A stretch of 64,000 bases of DNA from Halobacteriovorax sp. HLS (GTDB taxonomy: Bacteria > Bdellovibrionota > Bacteriovoracia > Bacteriovoracales > Bacteriovoracaceae): positions 1 through 64,000 of the forward strand of contig NZ_QOCL01000014.1 in assembly GCF_004006665.1 (NCBI RefSeq), written 5' to 3'. Positions 1-9,032 of the stretch are shown here, one piece after another. The notes below the pieces were generated by a model. It searched no databases, was not told the DNA's origin, and was given only the letters and a program-made list of their open reading frames with translations. Every line of letters begins with the position of its first letter. The stretch's first letter is position 1. The position numbers and the translations under genes were made by a program.

Positions 1-49
1 GAAAGTAGTGCCAGGGGGACTTGGTGTTAGGATAGCACGATGCACCCAT
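1..49 (+). rRNA. rrf: 5S ribosomal RNA, 3' end (partial)
   Basis: The first ~49 bases align by eye with the 3' half of bacterial 5S rRNA. A loop-E-like strand (GAAAGTAGTG) is followed by a small hairpin (CCAGG, loop GGGA, CTTGG), then TTAGGATAGCACGATGC, which corresponds to the usual GAGAGTAGG..CGCTGCC. A strong terminator follows directly, as at the end of an rRNA operon. The 5' half lies outside the window. The exact 3' end is estimated. A covariance-model match to Rfam 5S would settle it. Confidence 0.7.
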
Positions 50-61
50 TATTTTATAAAA

Positions 62-90
62 AAGCTCTTCTTCGGAAGAGCTTTTTTTTT
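62..90 (+). terminator. Rho-independent terminator of the rRNA operon
   Basis: A perfect 9-bp stem (62-70 with 75-83) is closed by a C(TTCG)G tetraloop and followed by an unbroken T run. It sits between the 5S rRNA end and the ftsK promoter. Confidence 0.92.
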
Positions 91-136
91 GCCTTTTTTT
101 TAGATTTTAAATTCTTTGTTTTTTTATAATTTGTCT

Positions 137-164
137 TTGATAGAGCGGGCTAACGAGTTACAAT
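137..164 (+). promoter_or_regulatory. ftsK promoter, probable leaderless start
   Basis: A -35-like TTGATA (137-142), a 16-nt spacer and a -10-like TACAAT (159-164). The proposed ftsK start ATG at 170 lies only 5 nt past the -10 box, so transcription would start at or next to the A of the ATG. No Shine-Dalgarno sequence is visible before the ATG. Confidence 0.5.
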
Positions 165-169
165 TAGTT

Positions 170-2623
170 ATGGTATCAAAAATTTTAAAGACACAGTTAG
201 TTACATTATTTCTTATCACTCTGATTGCATTTTATGCTTTTTACTATTCGGATGTGCTTCCAGATAATTTCTTTCTAATCTCATCAAATACAACTGAGGT
301 TAATTATTTTAGTTATTATTTGAATACATTTATTGCTTTGGTTGGTTATTATTCTGGCCCTTGGATTTTTGTTCCTTTCTTTCTCTTTGGTCTTCTATAT
401 ACTTTTGTACTTTCTAAGAGAGATTCAGGACTAGATTTTTTCAATGTATTCACACTGTTAGGTTCTTTTTTATTTCTTACATATCTAATTTTTCCAACCT
501 TTATGGGGGATGGAATAATTCATGTTATTGATAAGAATTTTTCTGGGATGATGATCTTCCTTAGTACTCTTTTTTGTATAGTTGCTTTTCTCGCCGGTGC
601 ATTTAGACATTCTTTTAAAAATAGTCTCATTCTTATTCTTGAGTTTTTAAAAGAGGCGCCAACTAAAATCTCGTCTGCCTCTAAGCAATTACGACCTTCT
701 GAGTTAAATGATAGATTACAGATTAAAAGTGATGGTCTTATTTCAAAAGTTAAGACTAAAGTTCCTCTTTTGTTGAAGGGTGAGGCAGAGCAGGAAAATA
801 AAATTCCTTCTTTTGTTCAAGGCAGTGATTCTGACGATACTACTGTTAAGGATGATGAAGATAAAAAAGATGATAAATCTTCAACTCCAGGCTTTGCAAA
901 ATTCTTTAAGAAGAGTGTTTATGGGGAAATTGAAGATGTTTCAGAGATTAATAATGAGGACGATAAATCCAGTTCTGATAATGTCACAACCACTTCCGAT
1001 TCTGAAAAGGTTAGTCATTCAGTAATAAATGAAGATAAAGTTGCTCCTGGTGGAGGCCAAGTAAGAATGGCCAGTTCAAACTCACCATTTAAGTTAAAGA
1101 ACTCTAAGGCCGGTAGTGAAGTAGAAAGTCAGTATTATGATTTAGTTAAGATGGTATCTAAAACCAAAGAAGTACGCAGGGTTGGACATCCCGACGATAA
1201 ATATTTTGATGAGATTATTGATATTTTAGAAGATAAGTTGAATGAGTTCTCTGTAAACGGGAAAATTATAAATGTCCTCAAAGGTCCTGTTGTCGATACT
1301 TTTGAACTTGAATTAGGCGCTGGAATAAAAGTATCTAAAGTTAACAATCTCTCAGAAGATTTATCTATGGCCCTTTATGGGGCACCTATAAGGATAGTCT
1401 ATCCTATGAAGGGCCGTACCACTATTGGTATTGAGGTTCCTCGTAATCCTAGAGAAATTATCTACTTAGATGAAGTTCTTGATACGCAAGAGTTTAAAGA
1501 CTCAAAGACAATGTTACCTGTAGCAATGGGGAAAGATGCTTACGGTGAAACATTTGTGGTTGATCTAGCAGCAATGCCGCATATGCTTGTGGCCGGTGCA
1601 ACGGGAGCTGGTAAATCTGTTTTTATCAACTCTTTACTTGTTTCATTACTTGTAAAAAAGTCACCTAGACAGATGAAGCTTGTACTAATAGATCCCAAGC
1701 AGTTGGAACTTGCTGTTTATGCCAAGCTTCCTCATTTAGCAATGCCTGTTGTGACAGATGCTAAGACTGCATCCATAGCACTATTGTGGTGTGTTCAAGA
1801 AATGGAAAGAAGATATACGATCTTAAAAGAGTTTGGGGTTAGGAATATTGCTGGATTTAATGAAAAGCTTAAAACAGCTGGTCCAGCTATGATTGCAAAA
1901 ATTCACCAGTATTATGAAGACTCTGGAGCCGATGAATATGAGCTTCCGTGTTTAGTTGTTGTTGTAGATGAATTTGCAGATTTAATTTTAACTAAGGCCG
2001 GCAAAGAAATTGAAATGAATATTGCTAGGCTTGCTGCGAAAGCAAGGGCTGCTGGTGTTCACCTTGTTCTTGCGACCCAAAGACCTTCTGTGGATGTAAT
2101 TACAGGTGTTATTAAGTCTAACTTTCCTACAAGAGTATCATTTAGGGTTACGTCTTCTACTGACTCGAGAACAATTCTTGATAAGATGGGAGCAGAAAAG
2201 CTATTAGGAAAAGGAGATATGCTTTATAAGCGTGGTGTAGAGATGACTCGTGTGCATTCGTCCTTTGTTGATGAAGCTGAAATAGAAGTTTTAACTGATG
2301 AACTTTGTAAAATTCCTCAAGAATTTAATGAGAATGCAATGGAATTTCTTGAAAATGGTGGAGAAGTTGAAACAGATGAGTATACATATGGTTCGCATGT
2401 CTCATCTTCATCAGGCGATAAATCAACTGATGATATGTATAGCCAAGCGTTACAAATTGTTATGGAATCTCGCTCTGCGTCAGCCTCTATGCTCCAAAGA
2501 CGACTAAGGATTGGTTATAATAGAGCAGCAAACCTAATTGAAGAGATGGAGTCAAAAGGGATTGTTGGGCCAGCTCAAGGCTCTAAACCAAGAAAAGTTA
2601 TTAGTGCTGGAGAATCTCTCTAG
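170..2623 (+). CDS. ftsK: DNA translocase FtsK/SpoIIIE
   Basis: Septal DNA pump that moves and helps resolve the chromosome terminus at division. The N-terminus has several hydrophobic segments (a membrane domain of roughly the first 160 residues). An acidic, low-complexity linker follows, then the RecA-like motor with Walker A GATGAGKS at residue 476 and a Walker B-type strand ending VVVDEFADL. The C-terminal ~65 residues form the winged-helix gamma domain that reads KOPS. At 817 aa it is a normal compact FtsK. An in-frame ATG at 116 would also open the frame, but it lies upstream of the likely promoter, so 170 is preferred. The gene stands alone between the rRNA operon and rpsB. Confidence 0.95.
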   Translation: MVSKILKTQLVTLFLITLIAFYAFYYSDVLPDNFFLISSNTTEVNYFSYYLNTFIALVGYYSGPWIFVPFFLFGLLYTFVLSKRDSGLDFFNVFTLLGSFLFLTYLIFPTFMGDGIIHVIDKNFSGMMIFLSTLFCIVAFLAGAFRHSFKNSLILILEFLKEAPTKISSASKQLRPSELNDRLQIKSDGLISKVKTKVPLLLKGEAEQENKIPSFVQGSDSDDTTVKDDEDKKDDKSSTPGFAKFFKKSVYGEIEDVSEINNEDDKSSSDNVTTTSDSEKVSHSVINEDKVAPGGGQVRMASSNSPFKLKNSKAGSEVESQYYDLVKMVSKTKEVRRVGHPDDKYFDEIIDILEDKLNEFSVNGKIINVLKGPVVDTFELELGAGIKVSKVNNLSEDLSMALYGAPIRIVYPMKGRTTIGIEVPRNPREIIYLDEVLDTQEFKDSKTMLPVAMGKDAYGETFVVDLAAMPHMLVAGATGAGKSVFINSLLVSLLVKKSPRQMKLVLIDPKQLELAVYAKLPHLAMPVVTDAKTASIALLWCVQEMERRYTILKEFGVRNIAGFNEKLKTAGPAMIAKIHQYYEDSGADEYELPCLVVVVDEFADLILTKAGKEIEMNIARLAAKARAAGVHLVLATQRPSVDVITGVIKSNFPTRVSFRVTSSTDSRTILDKMGAEKLLGKGDMLYKRGVEMTRVHSSFVDEAEIEVLTDELCKIPQEFNENAMEFLENGGEVETDEYTYGSHVSSSSGDKSTDDMYSQALQIVMESRSASASMLQRRLRIGYNRAANLIEEMESKGIVGPAQGSKPRKVISAGESL

Positions 2624-2670
2624 CGCCGATCAATAAACATAAAATTATGATTCGGGGGACTATTTGTCGC

Positions 2671-2699
2671 TTGAATCATCTGTTCTAATGTGTTATTTA
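2671..2699 (+). promoter_or_regulatory. rpsB-tsf promoter
   Basis: TTGAAT (2671-2676), a 17-nt spacer and TATTTA (2694-2699) fit a sigma70-type promoter. Transcription would begin near 2706 and give a leader of about 93 nt before rpsB. Confidence 0.45.
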
Positions 2700-2732
2700 T
2701 CCAAGTCAAATGCAATTATGCAAAAAAACATT

Positions 2733-2771
2733 CCCTCTCGGGACGGTCTACTAATTTAAGTAGCTTGAGGG
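2733..2771 (+). promoter_or_regulatory. Structured rpsB leader, possible S2 autoregulatory element
   Basis: The untranslated leader of rpsB folds into an outer stem CCCTC (2733-2737)/GAGGG (2767-2771) enclosing a second stem CTACT (2748-2752)/AGTAG (2759-2763). Known bacterial rpsB leaders are bound by S2 for feedback control. Whether this RNA belongs to that class is inference. The ribosome binding site AGGAG (about 2789-2793) lies just downstream of the fold. Confidence 0.4.
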
Positions 2772-2798
2772 ATTAGACTAACCAACCTAGGAGTAAAC

Positions 2799-3590
2799 AT
2801 GTCTAAAGAATTAAGTATCCAAGATCTATTAACAGCAGGCGCGCACTTTGGTCACCAGACTCATAAGTGGAATCCAAAAATGAAGAAATATGTTTTTGGT
2901 GAAAGAAATGGAATCTACATTATCGATCTAGGTAAAACTATTCCAGCTGCTCAAAAAGCATATGATTTTTTAAAGAAAGTTTCTTCTGAAGGTAAGCCAG
3001 TTCTTTTCGTAGGAACTAAGAGACAAGCAGCTGAGACAGTAAGAAACGCAGCAATCAGTTGTGGTGCTAATCACGTAACTTATAGATGGTTAGGTGGAAT
3101 GCTTACAAACTATAAAACAATTACTCTTTCAGTTGATAAGCTTAGAAAAGTAGAAAAGATGAAAGAAACAGGTGACTTCGGACTTTTAACTAAGAAAGAA
3201 AGATCTAAAATTGAAAAAGATGTTATCAAGCTTGAGAAAAACCTTGGTGGTATTAAAGATATGAGAAAGATTCCAGGGGCAATCTTCGTAGTAGATCCAA
3301 ACTCTGAAAGAATCGCAATTGCTGAAGCAAATGTTTTAGGAATTCCTGTAGTAGCAATTACAGATACAAACTGTAGCCCAGATGGAATTGATTATGTTGT
3401 TCCAGGAAATGATGATGCAATTAAATCTGTAACTTTATTCTCTGACTACTTTGCAAGTGCTGTAAACGAAGGTTTAGGACAAGCTAAGAAGTCTGGAAAA
3501 TTATCTAAAGATACAGGTGCTAGAGATACATCTCTTGAGAAAGAAATTATTTCTAAGTACGAAAATGATATCGACCTTAAAGAAGAATAA
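2799..3590 (+). CDS. rpsB: 30S ribosomal protein S2
   Basis: Small-subunit ribosomal protein needed to dock S1 and start translation. The sequence is typical throughout: N-terminal LLTAGAHFGHQTHKWNPKM, RWLGGMLTNYKT in the middle and a VVDPN..RIAIAEA stretch. The 263-residue length is normal, with a charged C-terminal tail. A strong AGGAG precedes the ATG. It is followed 31 bp later by tsf, the usual rpsB-tsf operon. Confidence 0.98.
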   Translation: MSKELSIQDLLTAGAHFGHQTHKWNPKMKKYVFGERNGIYIIDLGKTIPAAQKAYDFLKKVSSEGKPVLFVGTKRQAAETVRNAAISCGANHVTYRWLGGMLTNYKTITLSVDKLRKVEKMKETGDFGLLTKKERSKIEKDVIKLEKNLGGIKDMRKIPGAIFVVDPNSERIAIAEANVLGIPVVAITDTNCSPDGIDYVVPGNDDAIKSVTLFSDYFASAVNEGLGQAKKSGKLSKDTGARDTSLEKEIISKYENDIDLKEE

Positions 3591-3621
3591 TTAGAAAAAT
3601 AATTTTAAGAGGAATAAAGAG

Positions 3622-4509
3622 ATGGCAATTACTGCAAAAGATGTAAAAGATCTAAGAGAAAAAACAGGCGCTGGAATGATGGATTGTAAGAAAGCTCTTA
3701 CAGAAGTTAATGGTGACCTAGAAGCAGCTGTTGATTACTTAAGAACTAAAGGTTTAGCAAAAGCTGCTAAAAAAGCTAGCCGTGTTGCAGCTGAAGGAAC
3801 TGTTGTAACTTTAGTTGAAGGTAATAACGGTGTAGTTCTTGAAGTTAACTGTGAAACAGACTTTGTTTCAAAAGGTGATGACTTTCAAGGATTTGCTAAA
3901 AACATGACTGAGTGGACACTAGCTAATAAGCCAGGTTCAATTGAGGAATTAAGAGAAGCAAAGAGTGCAGATAGTACTGAACTTACAATGAAAGTTGGTG
4001 AGAAAGTAGAAATCAGAAGATTCTCTGCTGTCTCAACAAGCGGTTTACTAGGTTCTTACAACCACGGTGGAAAGATTGGTGTAATCGTTGATCTTGATAC
4101 TGATAAAGCAGACGCTCCTGAAGTTCTTGAGCTTGCAAAAGATATCGCTATGCACGTAGCTGCAGCAGCTCCAACTTTCTTAAGTGGAGACGATATTGAT
4201 GAAGAATTTAAAAAGAGAGAAGCTGCTGTTTACACTGCTCAATTAATTGAAGAAGGTAAACCAGAAGCAATGATTGAAAAAATTGTTCAAGGTAAACTTG
4301 GTAAACTTGCAAAAGAAGTATGTCTTCTTGAGCAACCATTTATTAAAGATCCTGACTTTACTATCAAAAAACTTGTTGCTGATGTAGCAGGAAAAGTTGG
4401 TGGAAATATTTCAGTTAAATCTTTTTATAAGCTAAATCTTGGTGAAGGTATCGAAAAGAAAGAAGATAACCTTGCTGATGAAGTAGCAAAAATGACTAGC
4501 GGACAGTAA
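3622..4509 (+). CDS. tsf: Elongation factor Ts
   Basis: Guanine nucleotide exchange factor that recycles EF-Tu. The N-terminal UBA-like domain carries the signature LREKTGAGMMDCKKAL, and the core carries the EVNCETDFV motif. Two dimerisation/core subdomains follow (about residues 55-290), with IAMHVAAAAP in the middle. The 295-residue length is normal. It is the second gene of the rpsB operon, and a terminator lies just after it. Confidence 0.98.
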   Translation: MAITAKDVKDLREKTGAGMMDCKKALTEVNGDLEAAVDYLRTKGLAKAAKKASRVAAEGTVVTLVEGNNGVVLEVNCETDFVSKGDDFQGFAKNMTEWTLANKPGSIEELREAKSADSTELTMKVGEKVEIRRFSAVSTSGLLGSYNHGGKIGVIVDLDTDKADAPEVLELAKDIAMHVAAAAPTFLSGDDIDEEFKKREAAVYTAQLIEEGKPEAMIEKIVQGKLGKLAKEVCLLEQPFIKDPDFTIKKLVADVAGKVGGNISVKSFYKLNLGEGIEKKEDNLADEVAKMTSGQ

Positions 4510-4533
4510 GTCATTAATTTTTTTTTGTAATTA

Positions 4534-4559
4534 GGGGTCATATTTGACCCCTTTTTTTT
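4534..4559 (+). terminator. Terminator after rpsB-tsf
   Basis: GGGGTCA (4534-4540), a short loop, TGACCCC (4545-4551), then eight T. It ends the ribosomal transcript or attenuates it before pyrH, which starts 29 bp downstream. Confidence 0.9.
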
Positions 4560-4587
4560 GATCAATTTTCAACTAAGAGAGAATCCT

Positions 4588-5295
4588 GTGAAATATAAAA
4601 GAATCTTGTTAAAGCTTTCTGGTGAAGCCCTTGCGGGTGGTGAAGGTGATGGAATTTGTAGTGATGTTCTTAATCAAATCTGTGATGAGATTAAAAATCT
4701 TCAGTTAATGGGTGTTGAAGTTGCAATTGTTATTGGCGGTGGGAATATTCATCGTGGAGTTGCAGGCGCAACAAAGGGAATGGATAGAACCACTTCTGAT
4801 CACATGGGAATGCTTGCTACAGTTATTAATTCTCTTGCTATTCATGACTGCTTAGAGAGAAAAGAAGTTGATACTAGAGTAATGACAGCAATTGGAATGG
4901 CGGAAATTGCAGAGCCATATATCCGCAGAAGAGCAGTTAGGCATTTAGAGAGAAAAAGAGTAGTTATTTTTGCAGCAGGTACGGGAAATCCATACTTTAC
5001 TACTGACACGGCTGCTGCGCTGCGTGCTAACGAGATTGATGCAGAAGTTATTATGAAAGCAACTAAAGTTGATGGTATATATGATAAAGATCCTATGGTG
5101 CATAAAGACGCTGTCAAGTTTGATCAATTGAAGTATATTGATGTATTAAATAAAGGGATTAAGGTAATGGATTCTGCTGCCATTTCTCTTTGTATGGATA
5201 ACGAGATTGAAATTATTGTTTTCAATATGTTTGAAAGAGGTAATGTTCAAAAAGCAGTTATTGGTGAAGCGATTGGTACTACGGTTAAAAATTAG
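4588..5295 (+). CDS. pyrH: UMP kinase
   Basis: Phosphorylates UMP to UDP in pyrimidine nucleotide synthesis. It belongs to the amino-acid-kinase fold with the N-terminal [12 protein letters not shown], the glycine loop [11 protein letters not shown], the uridylate-binding [15 protein letters not shown] and [12 protein letters not shown] chose GTG 4588 (235 aa) with the purine-rich AGAGAG upstream. The longer TTG at 4558 would start inside the terminator stem-loop tail. Expression must read through that terminator or use its own promoter. frr follows 14 bp later. Confidence 0.95.
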   Translation: MKYKRILLKLSGEALAGGEGDGICSDVLNQICDEIKNLQLMGVEVAIVIGGGNIHRGVAGATKGMDRTTSDHMGMLATVINSLAIHDCLERKEVDTRVMTAIGMAEIAEPYIRRRAVRHLERKRVVIFAAGTGNPYFTTDTAAALRANEIDAEVIMKATKVDGIYDKDPMVHKDAVKFDQLKYIDVLNKGIKVMDSAAISLCMDNEIEIIVFNMFERGNVQKAVIGEAIGTTVKN

Positions 5296-5309
5296 TTGAG
5301 GTAAATAAT

Positions 5310-5867
5310 ATGATTGATGAAATTAAAAAAACTTTGAACACTCAGATGAGTAAGTCAATTGAGTCACTGAAGTATCAGTTAACTAAAGTTAGAACTGGTA
5401 GAGCTTCAGCAAATGTTTTAGATGGTGTAAGTGTTGACTATTATGGTTCTCCTACGCCTGTTAGTCAGGTTGGCCAAATTAGTACACCAGAGGCAAGACT
5501 GCTTCAGATTCAACCATTTGATAAAACAATGATTGCAGCAATAGAGAAAGCTATCTTTGGTGCAAATCTTGGTTTAACACCTTCTAACGATGGTAACTTG
5601 ATTAGAATTCCTTTTCCTGCGTTGACGGAAGAGAGAAGAAAAGAGCAAGTTAAGGATGTTAAGAAGTTTGGTGAAGAAGCTAAGATTGCGATTAGAAACT
5701 CACGTCGTGATCAAAATGAAATTGTAAAGAAAGCTGAAAAAGATAAAGAGATCGGTGAAGATGACTCTAAAAAGTTTCAAGCTGATATTCAAACAGTAAC
5801 GGACAAATTTGTAAAAGAAGTTGATGCTATTGTTGATGCTAAAGAAAAAGAGATGCTAACTCTATAA
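5310..5867 (+). CDS. frr: Ribosome recycling factor
   Basis: Splits post-termination ribosomes together with EF-G. The 185 residues match the family, with VRTGRASANVLDGVSVDYYG near the N-terminus, a LLQIQPFDK stretch and the C-terminal KKAEKDKEIGEDDSKKFQ helix. Its stop codon overlaps the uppS start (TAATG), so the two are translationally coupled. In E. coli dxr lies between frr and uppS; here it is absent. Confidence 0.97.
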   Translation: MIDEIKKTLNTQMSKSIESLKYQLTKVRTGRASANVLDGVSVDYYGSPTPVSQVGQISTPEARLLQIQPFDKTMIAAIEKAIFGANLGLTPSNDGNLIRIPFPALTEERRKEQVKDVKKFGEEAKIAIRNSRRDQNEIVKKAEKDKEIGEDDSKKFQADIQTVTDKFVKEVDAIVDAKEKEMLTL

Positions 5868-6622
5868 TGACTAAGAACTCTTTGAACCACATTGCTATCA
5901 TTATGGACGGGAACGGTCGTTGGGCCGAGTCTCGTTCACATGCTAGAGTGTGGGGTCATATTAGAGGTTCAAGAGTAGTGTCAAATATCATTGAAGAGGC
6001 GGATGCTCTAGGAGCAAAGGCCTTGACTCTTTATACATTCTCGACTGAAAATTGGAGTCGACCTGTTACTGAAGTGACTGTTTTATTTAAGCTATTGAGA
6101 AAGTTTCTTTTGATTGAAAGAAAGAGAGTCTTGCAAAATAATATTCAGTTTAAAGTAATGGGTGATACTTCTAAATTACCAGAAGTGACTAAGCAGTTAA
6201 TTAGTCAATTGGAAGTTGAGTCTGCTGATAATACTGGGCTCAAATTAACATTCGCATTTGGATATGGTGGAAGAGATGAGATTGTTAAGGCCACAAATAA
6301 TTTTATAAAAGAAAATCCTGGTAAGGAAATTACCGAAGAGCTACTTGAGTCTTATCTTCTTTTACCTGAACTTGGTAATGTTGATTTAATGATTAGAACA
6401 GGTGGCGATCAAAGAATATCTAACTTCCTTCTGTGGCAATCGGCCTATGCTGAATTGTTTTTTACGGAAACTCGTTGGCCAGATTTTACAAGATCTGAAT
6501 TTAGAAAAATTTGTGAATCTGTATCTTGTAGAGAGAGACGGTTTGGGAATATTTGCCCATCTAGTCTTGAGAGCTCAAAGTCTAAAGCTAAAGAGAATCG
6601 GGAAATAATTACTAATTTTTAG
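5867..6622 (+). CDS. uppS: Undecaprenyl diphosphate synthase (cis-prenyltransferase)
   Basis: Builds the C55 lipid carrier for peptidoglycan and glycan export. The catalytic IIMDGNGRWA (Asp14) and the LTLYTFSTENWSRP segment are intact. The substrate-binding IRTGGDQRISNFLLWQSAYAE and the RERRFG motif near the end are present too. The C-terminal ~25 residues after RERRFG are unrelated to the family and Ser/Lys-rich. The lipid made here would also serve the surface-glycan cluster at 31-52 kb. Confidence 0.95.
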   Translation: MTKNSLNHIAIIMDGNGRWAESRSHARVWGHIRGSRVVSNIIEEADALGAKALTLYTFSTENWSRPVTEVTVLFKLLRKFLLIERKRVLQNNIQFKVMGDTSKLPEVTKQLISQLEVESADNTGLKLTFAFGYGGRDEIVKATNNFIKENPGKEITEELLESYLLLPELGNVDLMIRTGGDQRISNFLLWQSAYAELFFTETRWPDFTRSEFRKICESVSCRERRFGNICPSSLESSKSKAKENREIITNF

Positions 6623-6630
6623 GATCTCGA

Positions 6631-7455
6631 ATGACAAATACACAAAAACGTATTGCTTCAGCACTTGTGCTTGTTACTATTGTAGGCCTTTCTATATACT
6701 TTGGAACTCAAGCGACTTTAGCACTACTGCTAGTCGTTGGTGTAATTTGTATAGATGAATTATTTTGTAACTTTTTTAAAAGAAGTAGAAAGAGTTTAAA
6801 TTACGTAATTTCTCAGATCATTTTTATAGCACCATTTTCTTATCTTAACTTCTTAGATGTTTCACCACATCTGTTTGAAATATTTGTTAATGCTGGAATT
6901 ATTTTTAACTTCTTACTCTTAATCTATCTCTTTTATATAGATATAGATTCTAAATTAATTTCTTATCTTAATAAGAGATTTCCATATGTGACTTCTGTAA
7001 TGATTCTATTGCCTCTTATGTCACTGGCTTCTATTTTTCATTATTCCAAATGGGTGTCTCTGGTTTTAGTTTTAATGTTAGTTAATTTTGGAATGGATAC
7101 TGGAGCTTGGTTTTTTGGAAAAAGATTTGGGAAGAATAAACTATGGCCAAAAGTCAGTCCAAATAAAACTGTTGAGGGTCTCATTGGTGGAGCGCTTACG
7201 TCTGGCTTTGTAGGTGGAATAGCTTATCATTTGTTATTTGGAAGTATGAATATCCAAATTTTCGTATTTTTTGTCTTTTTAGGAATTATGTCTCAAATTG
7301 GGGACTTAATTCAGTCAAAACTTAAACGTCAGTGTGACATTAAGGATAGTTCGAATTTAATTCCTGGGCATGGAGGAGTTTATGATAGAATTGATAGTCT
7401 GATATTCTTAACTCCATTTTTTGCCACGGCAATTAAGTATTTTTATTTTGGATAA
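6631..7455 (+). CDS. cdsA: Phosphatidate cytidylyltransferase
   Basis: Integral inner-membrane enzyme that makes CDP-diacylglycerol from phosphatidate and CTP, the branch point for all phospholipids. Seven to eight hydrophobic segments are visible. The C-terminal family signature runs SQIGDLIQSKLKRQCDIKDS, then NLIPGHGGVYDRIDSL. The 274-residue length is typical. Its product is the substrate of PssA encoded at 10317, so phospholipid genes are spread through this same segment. Confidence 0.95.
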   Translation: MTNTQKRIASALVLVTIVGLSIYFGTQATLALLLVVGVICIDELFCNFFKRSRKSLNYVISQIIFIAPFSYLNFLDVSPHLFEIFVNAGIIFNFLLLIYLFYIDIDSKLISYLNKRFPYVTSVMILLPLMSLASIFHYSKWVSLVLVLMLVNFGMDTGAWFFGKRFGKNKLWPKVSPNKTVEGLIGGALTSGFVGGIAYHLLFGSMNIQIFVFFVFLGIMSQIGDLIQSKLKRQCDIKDSSNLIPGHGGVYDRIDSLIFLTPFFATAIKYFYFG

Positions 7456-7460
7456 TTAAA

Positions 7461-9032
7461 ATGATCGAAAAAATTCTTATTTTTGTACTATTTCTCGGAC
7501 CTCTCGTTTTCTTTCACGAGCTTGGACACTTTCTCTTTGCCAGATTATTTGGCGTCAGAGTAGAGGTTTTCTCTATTGGCTTTGGTCCCAAATTATTTAA
7601 GTTTAAAAGAGGCGATACTGAATACGCACTTTCACTAATTCCTTTAGGTGGCTATGTTAAAATGTTTGGAGATGATCCTCTAAATAAAGATGCTGTACCA
7701 GAAGAGGAAAGAAAGTTTAGTTTTACACACAAGAGTAAATTTGCAAGATTTTGGATTGTCTTTGGCGGTCCTTTCGCGAATTTCATTATGGCCTTTGTTA
7801 TTTTCTTTTTTCTATTACTCGGTGGAGAGAAACTACCGGAACTTAAAGTTGGGGTGGTCGCTCAGCAAACAAAATTTTATGAAATTGGTGTGAGAACAGG
7901 TGATGTTCTAAAGCAAGTAAATGGAAATGATGTTACTAATCCTTCTGATATTGTTTTGCAGGATGGTGGAATAAGAAGTGTTACTATTTCCCGTTATGGT
8001 GAGAATAAGACTTTTCCTGTGGCCATGGAGGGAGAAGAATTTTTTGAAGAAATGATGAATTATCCCCCATTTCTTCGAAGACCAGTTCTAACTACTGTCG
8101 AAGGGCAGGTATTTGCAGTTTCTTTTTCTGATCAATCTGTTGATTGGAATATGTCTCTTGATGAAATTGCTGAGAGGTCTGATCTTTCTGATGTGTATCT
8201 TTATAAAATTGGAAAGGACACGGATTTAGGGAAGCTGGAAGTTCTCGAAGAGAGACCATTTCACAAAAAATATTCAGTTAATTCTAAGAATGAGTCTGAA
8301 TTTTTTAGCTTCTTTAGAAAAGAAGGAATCTTTCCAAAAGATATGGTTGTAAAAAGTATTACCATGCAATCTCCTGCGGAAAGGGCCGGAATTTTGGGAG
8401 GACATGTTATCTTTGGTCTTGAGGGAGTTGATATCTACAGCTTTGAAGTCCTGAGAGCAAACCTTCAAAAGATAGACAAGAAAGAGGTTTCAGTTACTCT
8501 TCTTGCAGATGGTAAAGTAAAAACAGTTCAGCTCACTCCCGATGTAAAACCTCAAGGGAAGAAGAAAGTTAAGCTTATAGGGGTTTATTCAAGTGGTGTT
8601 TTCCAAGGAATGAGATTTGTTGATACACCTTCGAAAGGGCTTATTGGATCTTTTCTAGGATCTTTTTCAAGAACTTGGGACACAATTGTAAAGACAGTTG
8701 ATTCATTTAAGAAATTGATTGTAGGAGATGTATCTCTTAAAAATATTGGTGGTCCACTTGCAATAGGAAAAGTTGCATCTGATTCCTTTAATACGAGCTT
8801 GTCCTACTTTTTTCAGTTGATGGCACTTATTTCTGTGAACTTAGGAATTATTAACTTATTTCCAATTCCAGTTTTAGATGGAGGTCATATCTTATTTATT
8901 ATATTAGAAGTAATAAATGGGGGACCAGTATCTAGACGTAAAATGGAAATAGCTCAACAGTTTGGCCTTTCGATTCTGCTGATGTTAATGATGGGTGCAA
9001 TATTTAATGATTTTGTGAGATTTTTAATGTGA
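7461..9032 (+). CDS. rseP: RIP metalloprotease RseP (site-2 protease)
   Basis: Intramembrane zinc protease that cuts membrane-anchored regulators such as anti-sigma factors. The first membrane segment has the zinc site FFHELGHF (His19, Glu20, His23). The C-terminal segment has NLFPIPVLDGGH with the third metal ligand Asp. Between them are PDZ-like regions, including SPAERAGILGGHVI. At 523 aa it is longer than the ~450 aa E. coli protein, mostly through a larger periplasmic part. The last codons overlap tsaB by 4 nt. Confidence 0.95.
   Translation: MIEKILIFVLFLGPLVFFHELGHFLFARLFGVRVEVFSIGFGPKLFKFKRGDTEYALSLIPLGGYVKMFGDDPLNKDAVPEEERKFSFTHKSKFARFWIVFGGPFANFIMAFVIFFFLLLGGEKLPELKVGVVAQQTKFYEIGVRTGDVLKQVNGNDVTNPSDIVLQDGGIRSVTISRYGENKTFPVAMEGEEFFEEMMNYPPFLRRPVLTTVEGQVFAVSFSDQSVDWNMSLDEIAERSDLSDVYLYKIGKDTDLGKLEVLEERPFHKKYSVNSKNESEFFSFFRKEGIFPKDMVVKSITMQSPAERAGILGGHVIFGLEGVDIYSFEVLRANLQKIDKKEVSVTLLADGKVKTVQLTPDVKPQGKKKVKLIGVYSSGVFQGMRFVDTPSKGLIGSFLGSFSRTWDTIVKTVDSFKKLIVGDVSLKNIGGPLAIGKVASDSFNTSLSYFFQLMALISVNLGIINLFPIPVLDGGHILFIILEVINGGPVSRRKMEIAQQFGLSILLMLMMGAIFNDFVRFLM

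Noticed and set aside
1-49. 3' end of an SRP RNA or tmRNA
   Set aside because: Loop-E strand, small hairpin and the end segment fit 5S rRNA better, and the position before a strong terminator suits an rRNA operon.
5867-6622. Possible frameshift near the 3' end of uppS, where a second frame (6402-6608) is open
   Set aside because: The main frame keeps the conserved NFLLWQSAYAE and RERRFG motifs to the end, so the gene is intact.
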